8,561 bases of DNA from JBBRWO01 sp038249135. Lineage in GTDB: Bacteria; Actinomycetota; Coriobacteriia; Anaerosomatales; JAAXUF01. The stretch is from positions 1 through 8,561 of the forward strand of contig JBBRWO010000089.1 in NCBI GenBank assembly GCA_038249135.1, in the 5' to 3' direction. Shown here piece after piece: positions 1-5,557 of the stretch. Each line of letters begins with the position of its first letter. Position 1 is the stretch's first letter. The notes beneath the pieces are model-generated. The model worked only from the letters and a program-made list of their open reading frames with translations. It searched no databases and was not told where the DNA came from. A program made the position numbers and the translations under genes.

Positions 1-23
1 CCTGACTCGGCCCCGCCCTGCCG

Positions 24-596
24 CTAACTCAGCTTGCCGAGAAGCCACGCCATGTTCTCGCCAAGGCGCTCCATCGTACGCATGCCCTCGGCGTCGCCTT
101 CGACGTCGCCCCTGCCGCCCCCGATACCGATGTTCCAGTAGCTCGACCCAACGGTGATCATGTCGCTGATGCCAAAGAAGTGGCTCATGGTGTCAAGCGC
201 GTGCATGGCCCCCGCACGACGGACGGCGACCACGGCGGCGGCGGGCTTGCGCGAGAACATCTCGCGCTTGGAGCGGGCGACGTACCCAGCGCGGTCCATG
301 ATCGCCTTCATCTCGGCGGTGACGTCGGCAAAGTAGACGGGGCTGGCCAGAATGAGCGCGTCTGCTGCGCCCATCTTCTCGATGATCGCGTTGCCGTCGT
401 CCTTGCGACCGTAGCAGCGTCCATCCTTCTTCTCGGAACACTTGCCACACGCGGTGCAGCCCCTGATGTCGAGGCCGCGCAGCGGGACGGCCTCGCACTC
501 GATGCCCGCAGCACGAAGCGGCGCGAACACAGCTTCGACCAGCATGGCGGTGTTCCCGTTCTTGCGAGCTGACCCGTTCACAGCGACGACCTTCAT
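24..596 (-). CDS. NADPH-dependent FMN reductase / iron-sulfur flavoprotein family protein
   Basis: This 190-aa cytoplasmic flavodoxin-fold protein probably binds FMN and passes electrons between a nicotinamide or ferredoxin donor and an unknown acceptor. The N-terminus (residues 2-16, VVAVNGSARKNGNT) is the usual beta1/phosphate-binding loop of the family, and SPVYFADVTAEMKAIMDR (about 85-102) is the second flavin-contact segment. Between them, C47-x2-C50-x2-C53-x7-C61 is a compact cysteine motif matching that described for archaeal and bacterial iron-sulfur flavoproteins (Isf, CX2CX2CX4-7C), where it holds a 4Fe-4S cluster. The ATG at 596 is preceded by AGGAGG (602-607) with a 5-base spacer. 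It lies 48 bases downstream of a DegV-family gene on the same strand and is probably the last or a late gene of that operon. The family is clear; the physiological substrate is unknown. Confidence 0.92.
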   Translation of the reverse strand: MKVVAVNGSARKNGNTAMLVEAVFAPLRAAGIECEAVPLRGLDIRGCTACGKCSEKKDGRCYGRKDDGNAIIEKMGAADALILASPVYFADVTAEMKAIMDRAGYVARSKREMFSRKPAAAVVAVRRAGAMHALDTMSHFFGISDMITVGSSYWNIGIGGGRGDVEGDAEGMRTMERLGENMAWLLGKLS

Positions 597-644
597 GAGT
601 GCCTCCTGGGATTCGATGATGCGGTGTGCGGTGCGTGACGCCGA

Positions 645-1526
645 TCAGCCCTGCCGTGGGCCGCCGAAGAATGCTACAGCGAGCATACCCGGTCCGGTGT
701 GGGAGCCGATCACCGGGCCGACATTCAGCGTGATGACCTCACCGATGTCCGAGCGCGCCCGAAGCATCTCAACGAACGCTGCGGCATCGTCCGGGCAGTC
801 AGCGTGCCCAACGGCGACGGTGCGGCCGGCGGGATCAACGGCCTTCGCTGCGAAGATATCGACCAGGGCACGCACCGACTTCTTACGACCGCGTACCGCG
901 CGCTCGATCTTGAGCCTGCCGAGAGGGTCGATCTTGAGAACCGGGCGTACGTCGAGCATTGCGCCCGCTGCGGCGGCCACGTCGGAGATGCGGCCTCCTC
1001 GGCGGAGATGCTCGAGGGTCTCGAGCGTGAAGTAGCCGTGGATGAGCTGACGATTCTCGAGCACCCACTCCTCGAGCTCGTCGGAAGTGGCGCCGGCAGC
1101 GACCCGCCGAGCGGCCTCGAGCACCAGCAACCCCTGCGAGGCGGAGGCGCACTGCGTGTCGATGACGCGGATGTCGGCGTCGGGAAAATCCTCGAGCACC
1201 GTCATTCTCGCGAGCAACGAGGCTTCAAACGTCCCCGACAACTCTGAGGAGAACGTGAGCATGATGGCGGCCTTACCGGCCTCCGCTGCGGTGCGATAGG
1301 CGGCGACGTACGAGCCGATGGGCACCTGCGCGGTAGTCGGCTCGGCGCCATTGCGCATAGCGGTGTAGAACTCCGAGTGCGACATGGTGTCGCCGAGTTC
1401 GTCGAGGTGCACCTCGCCATCGATCAGAAACGAGAACGGCACGACGGTGACGCCCAGCTCCTGGACAGTGGCGCGTGGAAGCTCGCAGCAGGAGTCCGTG
1501 ATAAGCGCGGGGGCGCTCCCGTTCAT
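645..1526 (-). CDS. DegV family fatty-acid-binding protein (second of pair)
   Basis: This 293-aa DegV-family (FakB-like) protein is cytoplasmic. Members bind one fatty acid and, where the FakA kinase is present, present it for phosphorylation to acyl-phosphate. Motifs appear in family order: ITDSCCELP (9-17), TTAQVP (64-69, the usual TSQPS position), SSELSGTF (93-100), VIDTQCASASQG (121-132), LEHLRRGGRIS (171-181), RPVLKID (194-200) and GPVIGSHTGPGMLAVAF (270-286). Length is normal for the family. The ATG overlaps the upstream DegV stop codon as ATGA (1523-1526), and GGGAG (1532-1536) inside the upstream gene lies five bases before it, so the two are probably translationally coupled. No FakA/DAK kinase gene is seen here. 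DSCCELP and TTAQVP differ from the neighbour's DSVAAIPD and TSSQPS, so the two copies may prefer different acyl chains. Confidence 0.93.
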   Translation of the reverse strand: MNGSAPALITDSCCELPRATVQELGVTVVPFSFLIDGEVHLDELGDTMSHSEFYTAMRNGAEPTTAQVPIGSYVAAYRTAAEAGKAAIMLTFSSELSGTFEASLLARMTVLEDFPDADIRVIDTQCASASQGLLVLEAARRVAAGATSDELEEWVLENRQLIHGYFTLETLEHLRRGGRISDVAAAAGAMLDVRPVLKIDPLGRLKIERAVRGRKKSVRALVDIFAAKAVDPAGRTVAVGHADCPDDAAAFVEMLRARSDIGEVITLNVGPVIGSHTGPGMLAVAFFGGPRQG

Positions 1527-2383
1527 CGCAGCTCCCGCTCGGTCTGGTACACGATCGCGACCGCCTGGCCCACGTGCACGCCGATAACCGGGCTGACCGG
1601 CACCACGCGAACCGGATGCCCCGCGATCGGCTCGATGAACTCGGCGGCGAACTCCTCGGCCGGTCCAGGCTCTCCGATGTAGTGAACGATCACCTGCACG
1701 AGCCCGTGCTCCGCGACGTCGTCGGCGAACTTCTTGGCGATCTCAGCAAGCGCGCGGCCCTGGGTGCGGACCTTCGCAAACGTCTGCGTCTCGCCCTGCT
1801 CGACCGTAAGGATGGGCCGGATCTGAAGCAGCCCGCCGAGCAGCGCAGATGCACCGCCGATCCGGCCGCCACGGCGCAGGTTGTCGAGCGACGCCGGCGT
1901 GAACAGATACCTGGTGCGACTCATGGTGTCGCGGGCGGCCTGCACGCACCGATCGAGCGTCTCGCCGGCGCGAGCGGCCTGCGCTGCGGCGAGCGCGGCG
2001 AAGCCCTCCTGCATCGAGTTCGAGCCGCTATCGACGATCTCGATACGCGCGTCGGGGTGCTCGGTGCGCACCATGTCGGCCGCCATCAGGGCCGTCTCGA
2101 ACGTGCCGCTCATCTTGGCCGAGATGAACACGCCGACGACGTCGGATCCTCGCTCGATCGCCGAGCGAAATGCGTTCACAAGCGATTCGACGGACGGCTG
2201 CGACGACGTCGGCAGCGTCTTCATCGACACGAGCCGCCGATAGAAGTCCGCGACGTCCATGTCGACCTCTTGTTGGTTGGTTTCGCCGTCGTTGATGTAG
2301 AGCGAGACGACTTCGATGCCGAGTTCGCGAGCGTCCGTATCGGGAATCGCTGCGACGGAGTCCGTTACCACGCTGACGGCCAT
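1523..2383 (-). CDS. DegV family fatty-acid-binding protein (first of pair)
   Basis: This 286-aa DegV/FakB-like lipid carrier has the expected landmarks: VVTDSVAAIPD (5-15), TSSQPS (59-64), ISAKMSGTFETA (87-98), IVDSGSNSMQEG (116-127), LDNLRRGGRIGG (166-177), RPILTVEQG (189-197) and SPVIGVHVGQAVAIVY (264-279). The frame stays open far upstream of 2383, to about 3496, but that part is antisense to two membrane-protein genes and has no family similarity. The start is therefore placed at the ATG at 2383, preceded by GGAGG (2388-2392), where the DegV fold begins. It is the first gene of the minus-strand operon and diverges from the ydbS-like gene across 87 bases. The protein is clearly paralogous to its downstream neighbour. 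A companion acyl kinase must lie elsewhere if the FakA/B route is used. Confidence 0.93.
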   Translation of the reverse strand: MAVSVVTDSVAAIPDTDARELGIEVVSLYINDGETNQQEVDMDVADFYRRLVSMKTLPTSSQPSVESLVNAFRSAIERGSDVVGVFISAKMSGTFETALMAADMVRTEHPDARIEIVDSGSNSMQEGFAALAAAQAARAGETLDRCVQAARDTMSRTRYLFTPASLDNLRRGGRIGGASALLGGLLQIRPILTVEQGETQTFAKVRTQGRALAEIAKKFADDVAEHGLVQVIVHYIGEPGPAEEFAAEFIEPIAGHPVRVVPVSPVIGVHVGQAVAIVYQTERELR

Positions 2384-2440
2384 CGTTCCTCCGATAGTTG
2401 AACCGCACCTGTCGGTGTGTCTGCGCCTCCACGATACACG

Positions 2441-2459
2441 ACAGCCCGGCAGGGACTGT
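2441..2459. repeat. Imperfect inverted repeat between divergent operons
   Basis: ACAGCCC (2441-2447) and GGG-A-CTGT (2452-2459) pair across GGCA with one bulged A. The element lies in the 87-base gap between the DegV and ydbS-like starts and touches the proposed -10 box, so it could be an operator. No U-run follows on either strand, so a terminator is unlikely. Confidence 0.35.
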
Positions 2460-2464
2460 ACACT
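2459..2464 (+). promoter_or_regulatory. Possible -10 box for a leaderless ydbS transcript
   Basis: TACACT matches TATAAT at four of six positions and ends six bases before the ATG at 2471, so transcription would begin at or beside the start codon. This fits the absence of an SD before that ATG. No clear -35 box is seen. Leaderless mRNAs are common in actinobacteria, but this case is inference. Confidence 0.35.
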
Positions 2465-2470
2465 GGCGAA

Positions 2471-2959
2471 ATGAATACAGAACAGGCACCCACCAACCGG
2501 CTCGACCCGCGCGTCAAAACCGCATGGCGACTGCAAAGCGGCCTGGGCTGGGCGCCTATCGTGATCGCTGCGCTCGTGTTCCTGGGGCTCGCACCGGTCA
2601 TCGGCATGTCGGCATGGCCCGGCGTGATCACGCTCGCTGTGGTGGTCAGCCTCTTGGTCCTTGCGGTGACCATCGTCCCCGAGGTCCGCTACCGACGCTG
2701 GCGCTGGGAGGTCCGCGACGAGGAGATCCGGCTCCAGACCGGTCTCATCGTCCTCGAGCTCACCGTGATTCCCATGGTGCGCGTCCAGCACGTGGACACC
2801 GCGCAGGGGCCGATCATGCGCGCGCTCGACCTCTCCGACGTCCATATCTTCACCGCAGCCGGCGAACACGCCATCCCCGCGCTTAAAGAAGCCGACGCGG
2901 CATCCCTTCGTGACCGCATCGCGGTGCTGGCTAGGGTGACTGACGATGGCGGCCTCTGA
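2471..2959 (+). CDS. ydbS: YdbS-like PH (bPH_2) domain membrane protein
   Basis: This 162-aa membrane protein has two predicted transmembrane helices (about 26-46 and 50-70) followed by one bacterial PH (bPH_2, formerly DUF304) domain at about 74-150. The conserved stretch VIPMVRVQHVDTAQGPIMRA (99-118) is the family signature. Size and arrangement match YdbS of Bacillus, which is encoded beside YdbT; in Bacillus subtilis that pair belongs to the sigma-W regulon and is linked to resistance to a peptide made by related bacilli (literature knowledge, not shown here). The frame is open back to a GTG at 2417, but MNTEQ at 2471 is the likely start because the 18 extra residues have no PH or membrane features. 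Neither start has a convincing SD, so the mRNA may be leaderless. The gene overlaps the ydbT-like gene by 14 bases. Confidence 0.88.
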   Translation: MNTEQAPTNRLDPRVKTAWRLQSGLGWAPIVIAALVFLGLAPVIGMSAWPGVITLAVVVSLLVLAVTIVPEVRYRRWRWEVRDEEIRLQTGLIVLELTVIPMVRVQHVDTAQGPIMRALDLSDVHIFTAAGEHAIPALKEADAASLRDRIAVLARVTDDGGL

Positions 2960-4517
2960 TCCCGTCGTGTCACCCGCCGAGGAAGACCGTCTGAAGCGAA
3001 CCCACACCGCCGCAATCGTCCTCGTTCTGGGACGCTCCAGCTGGCAGGTGATGGGCGCTGGCATCGCGGTTCTGTTCTTCAGCGGACTCGACCAGCTGGC
3101 GGTCGCATTTGCCTTCGTCGGCCTCGCCCTGCTCGTGCTCATCGGCGGCGGCGTGTCGTGGCTGGCGTGGACGCGGTTTCGGTACGGCATCGTGGACGGG
3201 CACCTCATCATCCGAGAGGGCATTGTGGTCCATCGACGCAGAGCCATCCCGATCGGCCGCGTCCAAGGAATCGATATCAAGGCCGACCTGCTCTCACGCA
3301 TGCTCGGATTGGTCGAGGTCACGGTGCAGACTGCCGGTGGCGGAGCGACAGAGCCGGAGGCCAGCATCGTCGGGATCTCGCTTTCTGAAGCCGAGAGCCT
3401 ACGCGCTGAACTGCTGCACGACCGGAAGGCAACCCCGGCTGTCTCCACCTCACGCGGTGCGGCGCCGTTCATCGGCGACGACGCCGTCAACCGCATGAGT
3501 GACGTGCGCGGGGTGCTCGCCGGACCGGAATTGGACTACGAGCTTCCGAGCTTCCAGTACCGACTCTCGATTTCGCGGCTTTTCTTAGCAGGCGCCACAT
3601 CGAGTCAGGTGTTCGTCTCATTCTTCGTGGTGCTGGGCGCGGTCGGCCAGCTGTATTCGATGGCGGGCGGCGCCGCAGACGCAGTCACCAGCACCGTGCG
3701 CGCACTCGCGCTGCCTGTGGCGGTGCTGGCCGTGGTTGCGATCGTGGGTATCGTCATCGCCGGGTCAGTGACCGCCAGCGTGATCGCAGACTTCGGCTTC
3801 ACGTCTCGGCGCGTGAACGACCGCATCGAGACCGAGCGCGGGCTCCTCGAACGCCGCATGATCGGGCTTCCCGTTCGCCGCGTGCAGTCGGTGAGGATCG
3901 AGCAGACGCCGCTTCGCCGACTCATGGGGTTCTCGGCGATTCATGTCGACACTGCAGGATTCGGTCGCTCCGAGAACAACGGCCGCGCCAGGACCGCGCT
4001 CGTGCCGCTCGCGCGTCGCTCAGAGATCCGACCGCTGCTCCACGGACTGCTTCCTGAGCTCGAGCAGGCGCCGGAAGTGAAGCCTCTGCCCCAGCGTGCG
4101 CTGCGGCGGTACCTGTTCATTCCCGCGCTCGTGGGCCTTGCCGTCAGCGCCGTACCCGCTGCGGTGCTGCAAGGGGCGTTTCTGGCACTTCCCCTGGTGA
4201 TACTACCGTTGACAATCATGTCCGCTTACCTGGCATGGCGAGCAGCCGGCGTGGGCGTGGATGGCTCGATGCTCGTGATCCGCAGCGGCATGTTCGGCCG
4301 TACCCACACGCGGATTCCCCGCTCCCGACTCCAGTCGCTGGCCATACGGCAGAATCCGTTTCAGAAGCGCGTGAACCTTGTAACGCTCGTTGCGACGACG
4401 GTGTCCGGGTCATCCGGCAGCAAACATCGGACTCGGCACGTGGATGCCGACGACGCCTGGCGTCTGATTGAGTGGCTTGCGCGAAGCACGCCCTCACAGG
4501 AATCCGAGACCGTGTGA
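2946..4517 (+). CDS. ydbT: YdbT-like membrane protein with three PH (bPH_2) domains
   Basis: This 523-aa integral membrane protein has three repeats of two transmembrane helices plus a bPH_2 domain. Helices lie at about 33-50 and 52-75, 217-238 and 252-278, 388-406 and 408-430. PH-like domains lie at about 78-155 (with IPIGRVQGIDIKADLLSRML), 282-362 (with LPVRRVQSVRIEQTPLRRLM) and 432-512 (with IPRSRLQSLAIRQNPFQKRV). The repeated R-x-Q-(G/S)-(I/V/L) core shows internal triplication. This matches Bacillus YdbT, which is thought to act with YdbS at the membrane. The ATG at 2946 lies inside the end of the ydbS-like gene, with AGGG (2933-2936) nine bases upstream. The stop codon (4515-4517) lies within a CRP-like palindrome serving, if anything, the next gene. 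Biochemical function is unknown; a role in envelope protection is inferred from family and context. Confidence 0.9.
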   Translation: MAASDPVVSPAEEDRLKRTHTAAIVLVLGRSSWQVMGAGIAVLFFSGLDQLAVAFAFVGLALLVLIGGGVSWLAWTRFRYGIVDGHLIIREGIVVHRRRAIPIGRVQGIDIKADLLSRMLGLVEVTVQTAGGGATEPEASIVGISLSEAESLRAELLHDRKATPAVSTSRGAAPFIGDDAVNRMSDVRGVLAGPELDYELPSFQYRLSISRLFLAGATSSQVFVSFFVVLGAVGQLYSMAGGAADAVTSTVRALALPVAVLAVVAIVGIVIAGSVTASVIADFGFTSRRVNDRIETERGLLERRMIGLPVRRVQSVRIEQTPLRRLMGFSAIHVDTAGFGRSENNGRARTALVPLARRSEIRPLLHGLLPELEQAPEVKPLPQRALRRYLFIPALVGLAVSAVPAAVLQGAFLALPLVILPLTIMSAYLAWRAAGVGVDGSMLVIRSGMFGRTHTRIPRSRLQSLAIRQNPFQKRVNLVTLVATTVSGSSGSKHRTRHVDADDAWRLIEWLARSTPSQESETV

Positions 4518-4528
4518 CAAGCGTCACA
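4513..4528. promoter_or_regulatory. CRP/GlxR-type palindrome (TGTGA-N6-TCACA)
   Basis: TGTGACAAGCGTCACA is a perfect inverted repeat of six bases on each side of AAGC. It matches the TGTGA-N6-TCACA consensus bound by CRP of enterobacteria and GlxR of corynebacteria, members of the CRP/FNR family. It overlaps the ydbT-like stop codon and is centred about 88 bases before the GTG at 4609. A rough -10 box follows at 4553-4558, which would put the site near -42 to -45, where class II activators bind. The match is directly visible; the identity of the regulator is inference. Confidence 0.55.
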
Positions 4529-4552
4529 AGCACCGGATCCTGACCTCTCAGT

Positions 4553-4558
4553 TAGAGT
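4553..4558 (+). promoter_or_regulatory. Possible -10 box for the 190-aa gene
   Basis: TAGAGT matches TATAAT at four of six positions. No TTGACA-like -35 box lies 16-18 bases upstream (the sequence there is near GCACCG), which would fit a promoter that relies on an activator at the palindrome 4513-4528. The resulting leader to the GTG at 4609 would be about 45 bases. The box is weak on its own. Confidence 0.3.
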
Positions 4559-4594
4559 CCTCTCATGCCGATACACGGGCTATCTGCTATCCAT

Positions 4595-4599
4595 GGAGG
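4595..4599 (+). promoter_or_regulatory. Ribosome binding site deciding GTG start at 4609
   Basis: GGAGG sits nine bases before the GTG at 4609. The alternative ATG at 4672 has only GAGA-like sequence upstream, so this site is the main reason for choosing the longer 190-aa form. Confidence 0.55.
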
Positions 4600-4608
4600 G
4601 TTCATCCC

Positions 4609-5181
4609 GTGCTCATCGCAACCACCGGCCTCTCTCGCTTACGACCCCTCTTCGTTCCCGAGACACGCGACATGTTTCGAGTACTCCTCAACGCGACCTC
4701 TGCCGCCGAGGCCAACCTCGCACTTGAGGTGCTGCGCCAATCAGTGCCAGAGAAGACGCTGGTCACCGCGTGCAACCTTCGGGAGGTGCTCCGCACGCTC
4801 CCCGCCTCGCCTTTCACCATGCGTGTGGATGAGGCAACGCTGGTCCGCACCGCCTCACTGAAGCGGAACATGGCGTCCTACACCAAGATGCTCCCCGACG
4901 GGATCGAGCTCGTCGTGACCACCGCAGGCAATCTGGTTCTGGACCTCATCATCAAGCACGACACCGAGAAGTACTTTTGGACTCCCATTCCGGTCCGGGA
5001 TGACTTCGTGAATCCCGAGGTCGTGGACCTGGTAGTCGAGAGCGGATACCTCCTCGACGAGGTGATTGAGCTGGTCAAATGCATGGGAGTCGTATTCAAC
5101 CCACGCTTCTACCTGTCACTCGAGGACTACCAGCTCGATCACGCTGCCGACGTCATGCAGGGCATCGACGACCTTTTCTAG
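4609..5181 (+). CDS. Conserved hypothetical protein, 190 aa
   Basis: I do not recognise the family. From the GTG at 4609 the product is 190 aa and soluble, with no signal peptide or membrane helix. It alternates hydrophobic strands and charged helices: VLLNATSAAEANLALEVLRQ (25-44), IELVVTTAGNLVLDLIIKHD (99-118) and VVDLVVESGYLLDEVIELVK (138-157), ending in an acidic tail. Only two cysteines (55 and 158) are present, so no metal cluster is evident. The GTG is chosen because GGAGG (4595-4599) lies nine bases upstream. The in-frame ATG at 4672 would give 169 aa beginning MFRVLLNATSAAEA, has only a poor SD, but starts exactly where the ordered fold appears to begin, so the start remains uncertain. 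Codon use and an open frame free of stops support a real gene. It follows the ydbT-like gene by 91 bases behind a CRP-like site and precedes the 66-aa and iron-sulfur genes. Confidence 0.82.
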   Translation: MLIATTGLSRLRPLFVPETRDMFRVLLNATSAAEANLALEVLRQSVPEKTLVTACNLREVLRTLPASPFTMRVDEATLVRTASLKRNMASYTKMLPDGIELVVTTAGNLVLDLIIKHDTEKYFWTPIPVRDDFVNPEVVDLVVESGYLLDEVIELVKCMGVVFNPRFYLSLEDYQLDHAADVMQGIDDLF

Positions 5182-5252
5182 GACACGCCCGGCCAATCCT
5201 GCGTCCCCCCGCAATCCGCCCAACGGTATATGTTAGAGGTGCGCAATTCGGG

Positions 5253-5258
5253 TATACA
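5253..5258 (+). promoter_or_regulatory. Weak candidate -10 box before the 66-aa gene
   Basis: TATACA matches TATAAT at four of six positions, within the 132-base gap between the 190-aa and 66-aa genes. The sequence 17 bases upstream (ATGTTA) is a poor -35 box. The gap may therefore hold a separate promoter for the 66-aa and iron-sulfur genes, but read-through from the upstream gene is equally possible because no terminator hairpin is evident there. Confidence 0.22.
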
Positions 5259-5303
5259 AGACGCGGTCGCGACTGATTCGCAGGCGCGGCACGGTACCGA
5301 CTC

Positions 5304-5308
5304 GGAGG
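5304..5308 (+). promoter_or_regulatory. Ribosome binding site deciding ATG start at 5314
   Basis: GGAGG lies five bases before the ATG at 5314. No SD precedes the in-frame ATG at 5230, so the 66-aa form is preferred over the 94-aa form. Confidence 0.5.
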
Positions 5309-5313
5309 ATGCA

Positions 5314-5514
5314 ATGGACTCGACCATGGATCGATCTGGCGCCGAACCCACACACGCTGACTCGAACGCACCGGCCGCACACCCTGCTACCATCGACGTG
5401 CCCAGTATGCTCGCGGGCAGCATCGGGAACCTCTACGCCGAGGAAGAGATTCATCGTCGGCATGAGCGCACCGAGAAGCTGATTAAACGCGCCGAGGCGC
5501 TCGGGGAAGCCTGA
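5314..5514 (+). CDS. Small hypothetical protein, 66 aa
   Basis: This small acidic protein starts at the ATG at 5314, which has GGAGG (5304-5308) five bases upstream. The same frame is open back to an ATG at 5230 that has no SD. The N-terminal half (1-30) is rich in Ala, Asp, Ser and Pro and looks disordered. The C-terminal half (about 33-65, SMLAGSIGNLYAEEEIHRRH then ERTEKLIKRAEALGEA) is a charged amphipathic helix that could pair with a partner or form a coiled coil. There is no signal peptide, cysteine or membrane segment. It lies 43 bases before the iron-sulfur gene on the same strand, so co-expression and a helper role are possible but unproven. I do not recognise it; the good SD and placement support that it is translated. 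Confidence 0.6.
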   Translation: MDSTMDRSGAEPTHADSNAPAAHPATIDVPSMLAGSIGNLYAEEEIHRRHERTEKLIKRAEALGEA

Positions 5515-5557
5515 CCCACCCCGGGAACTGGCGCTCGATGAAAGGCCGACCACCGAG

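Noticed and set aside
442..1035. Plus-strand open frame (197 codons) across the flavoprotein and second DegV genes.
   Set aside because: It spans the ends of two well-supported minus-strand genes and is rich in Ser, Arg, Pro and Thr with no recognisable domain.
1574..2401. Long plus-strand open frame (275 codons) opposite the first DegV gene.
   Set aside because: Its composition (Arg, His, Asp, Gly-rich) is that of a complementary frame in GC-rich DNA, with no motif; the minus-strand frame has the full set of DegV motifs.
2384..3496. The DegV frame (minus strand) stays open for another 370 codons upstream of 2383, suggesting a 657-aa fusion protein.
   Set aside because: The extra part is antisense to the two PH-domain genes, is low-complexity in Arg, Ser and Thr, and has no domain; the DegV fold begins exactly at the SD-preceded ATG at 2383.
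4513..4528. The palindrome after ydbT as an intrinsic terminator.
   Set aside because: The stem is only six pairs and is followed by AGCACCGG rather than a T-run, so a protein-binding site is more likely.
4468..4608. Longer N-terminus for the 190-aa protein starting at the ATG at 4468.
   Set aside because: It would overlap the end of the ydbT-like gene, run through the CRP-like palindrome and add 47 residues without fold-like sequence; GTG 4609 has the SD.
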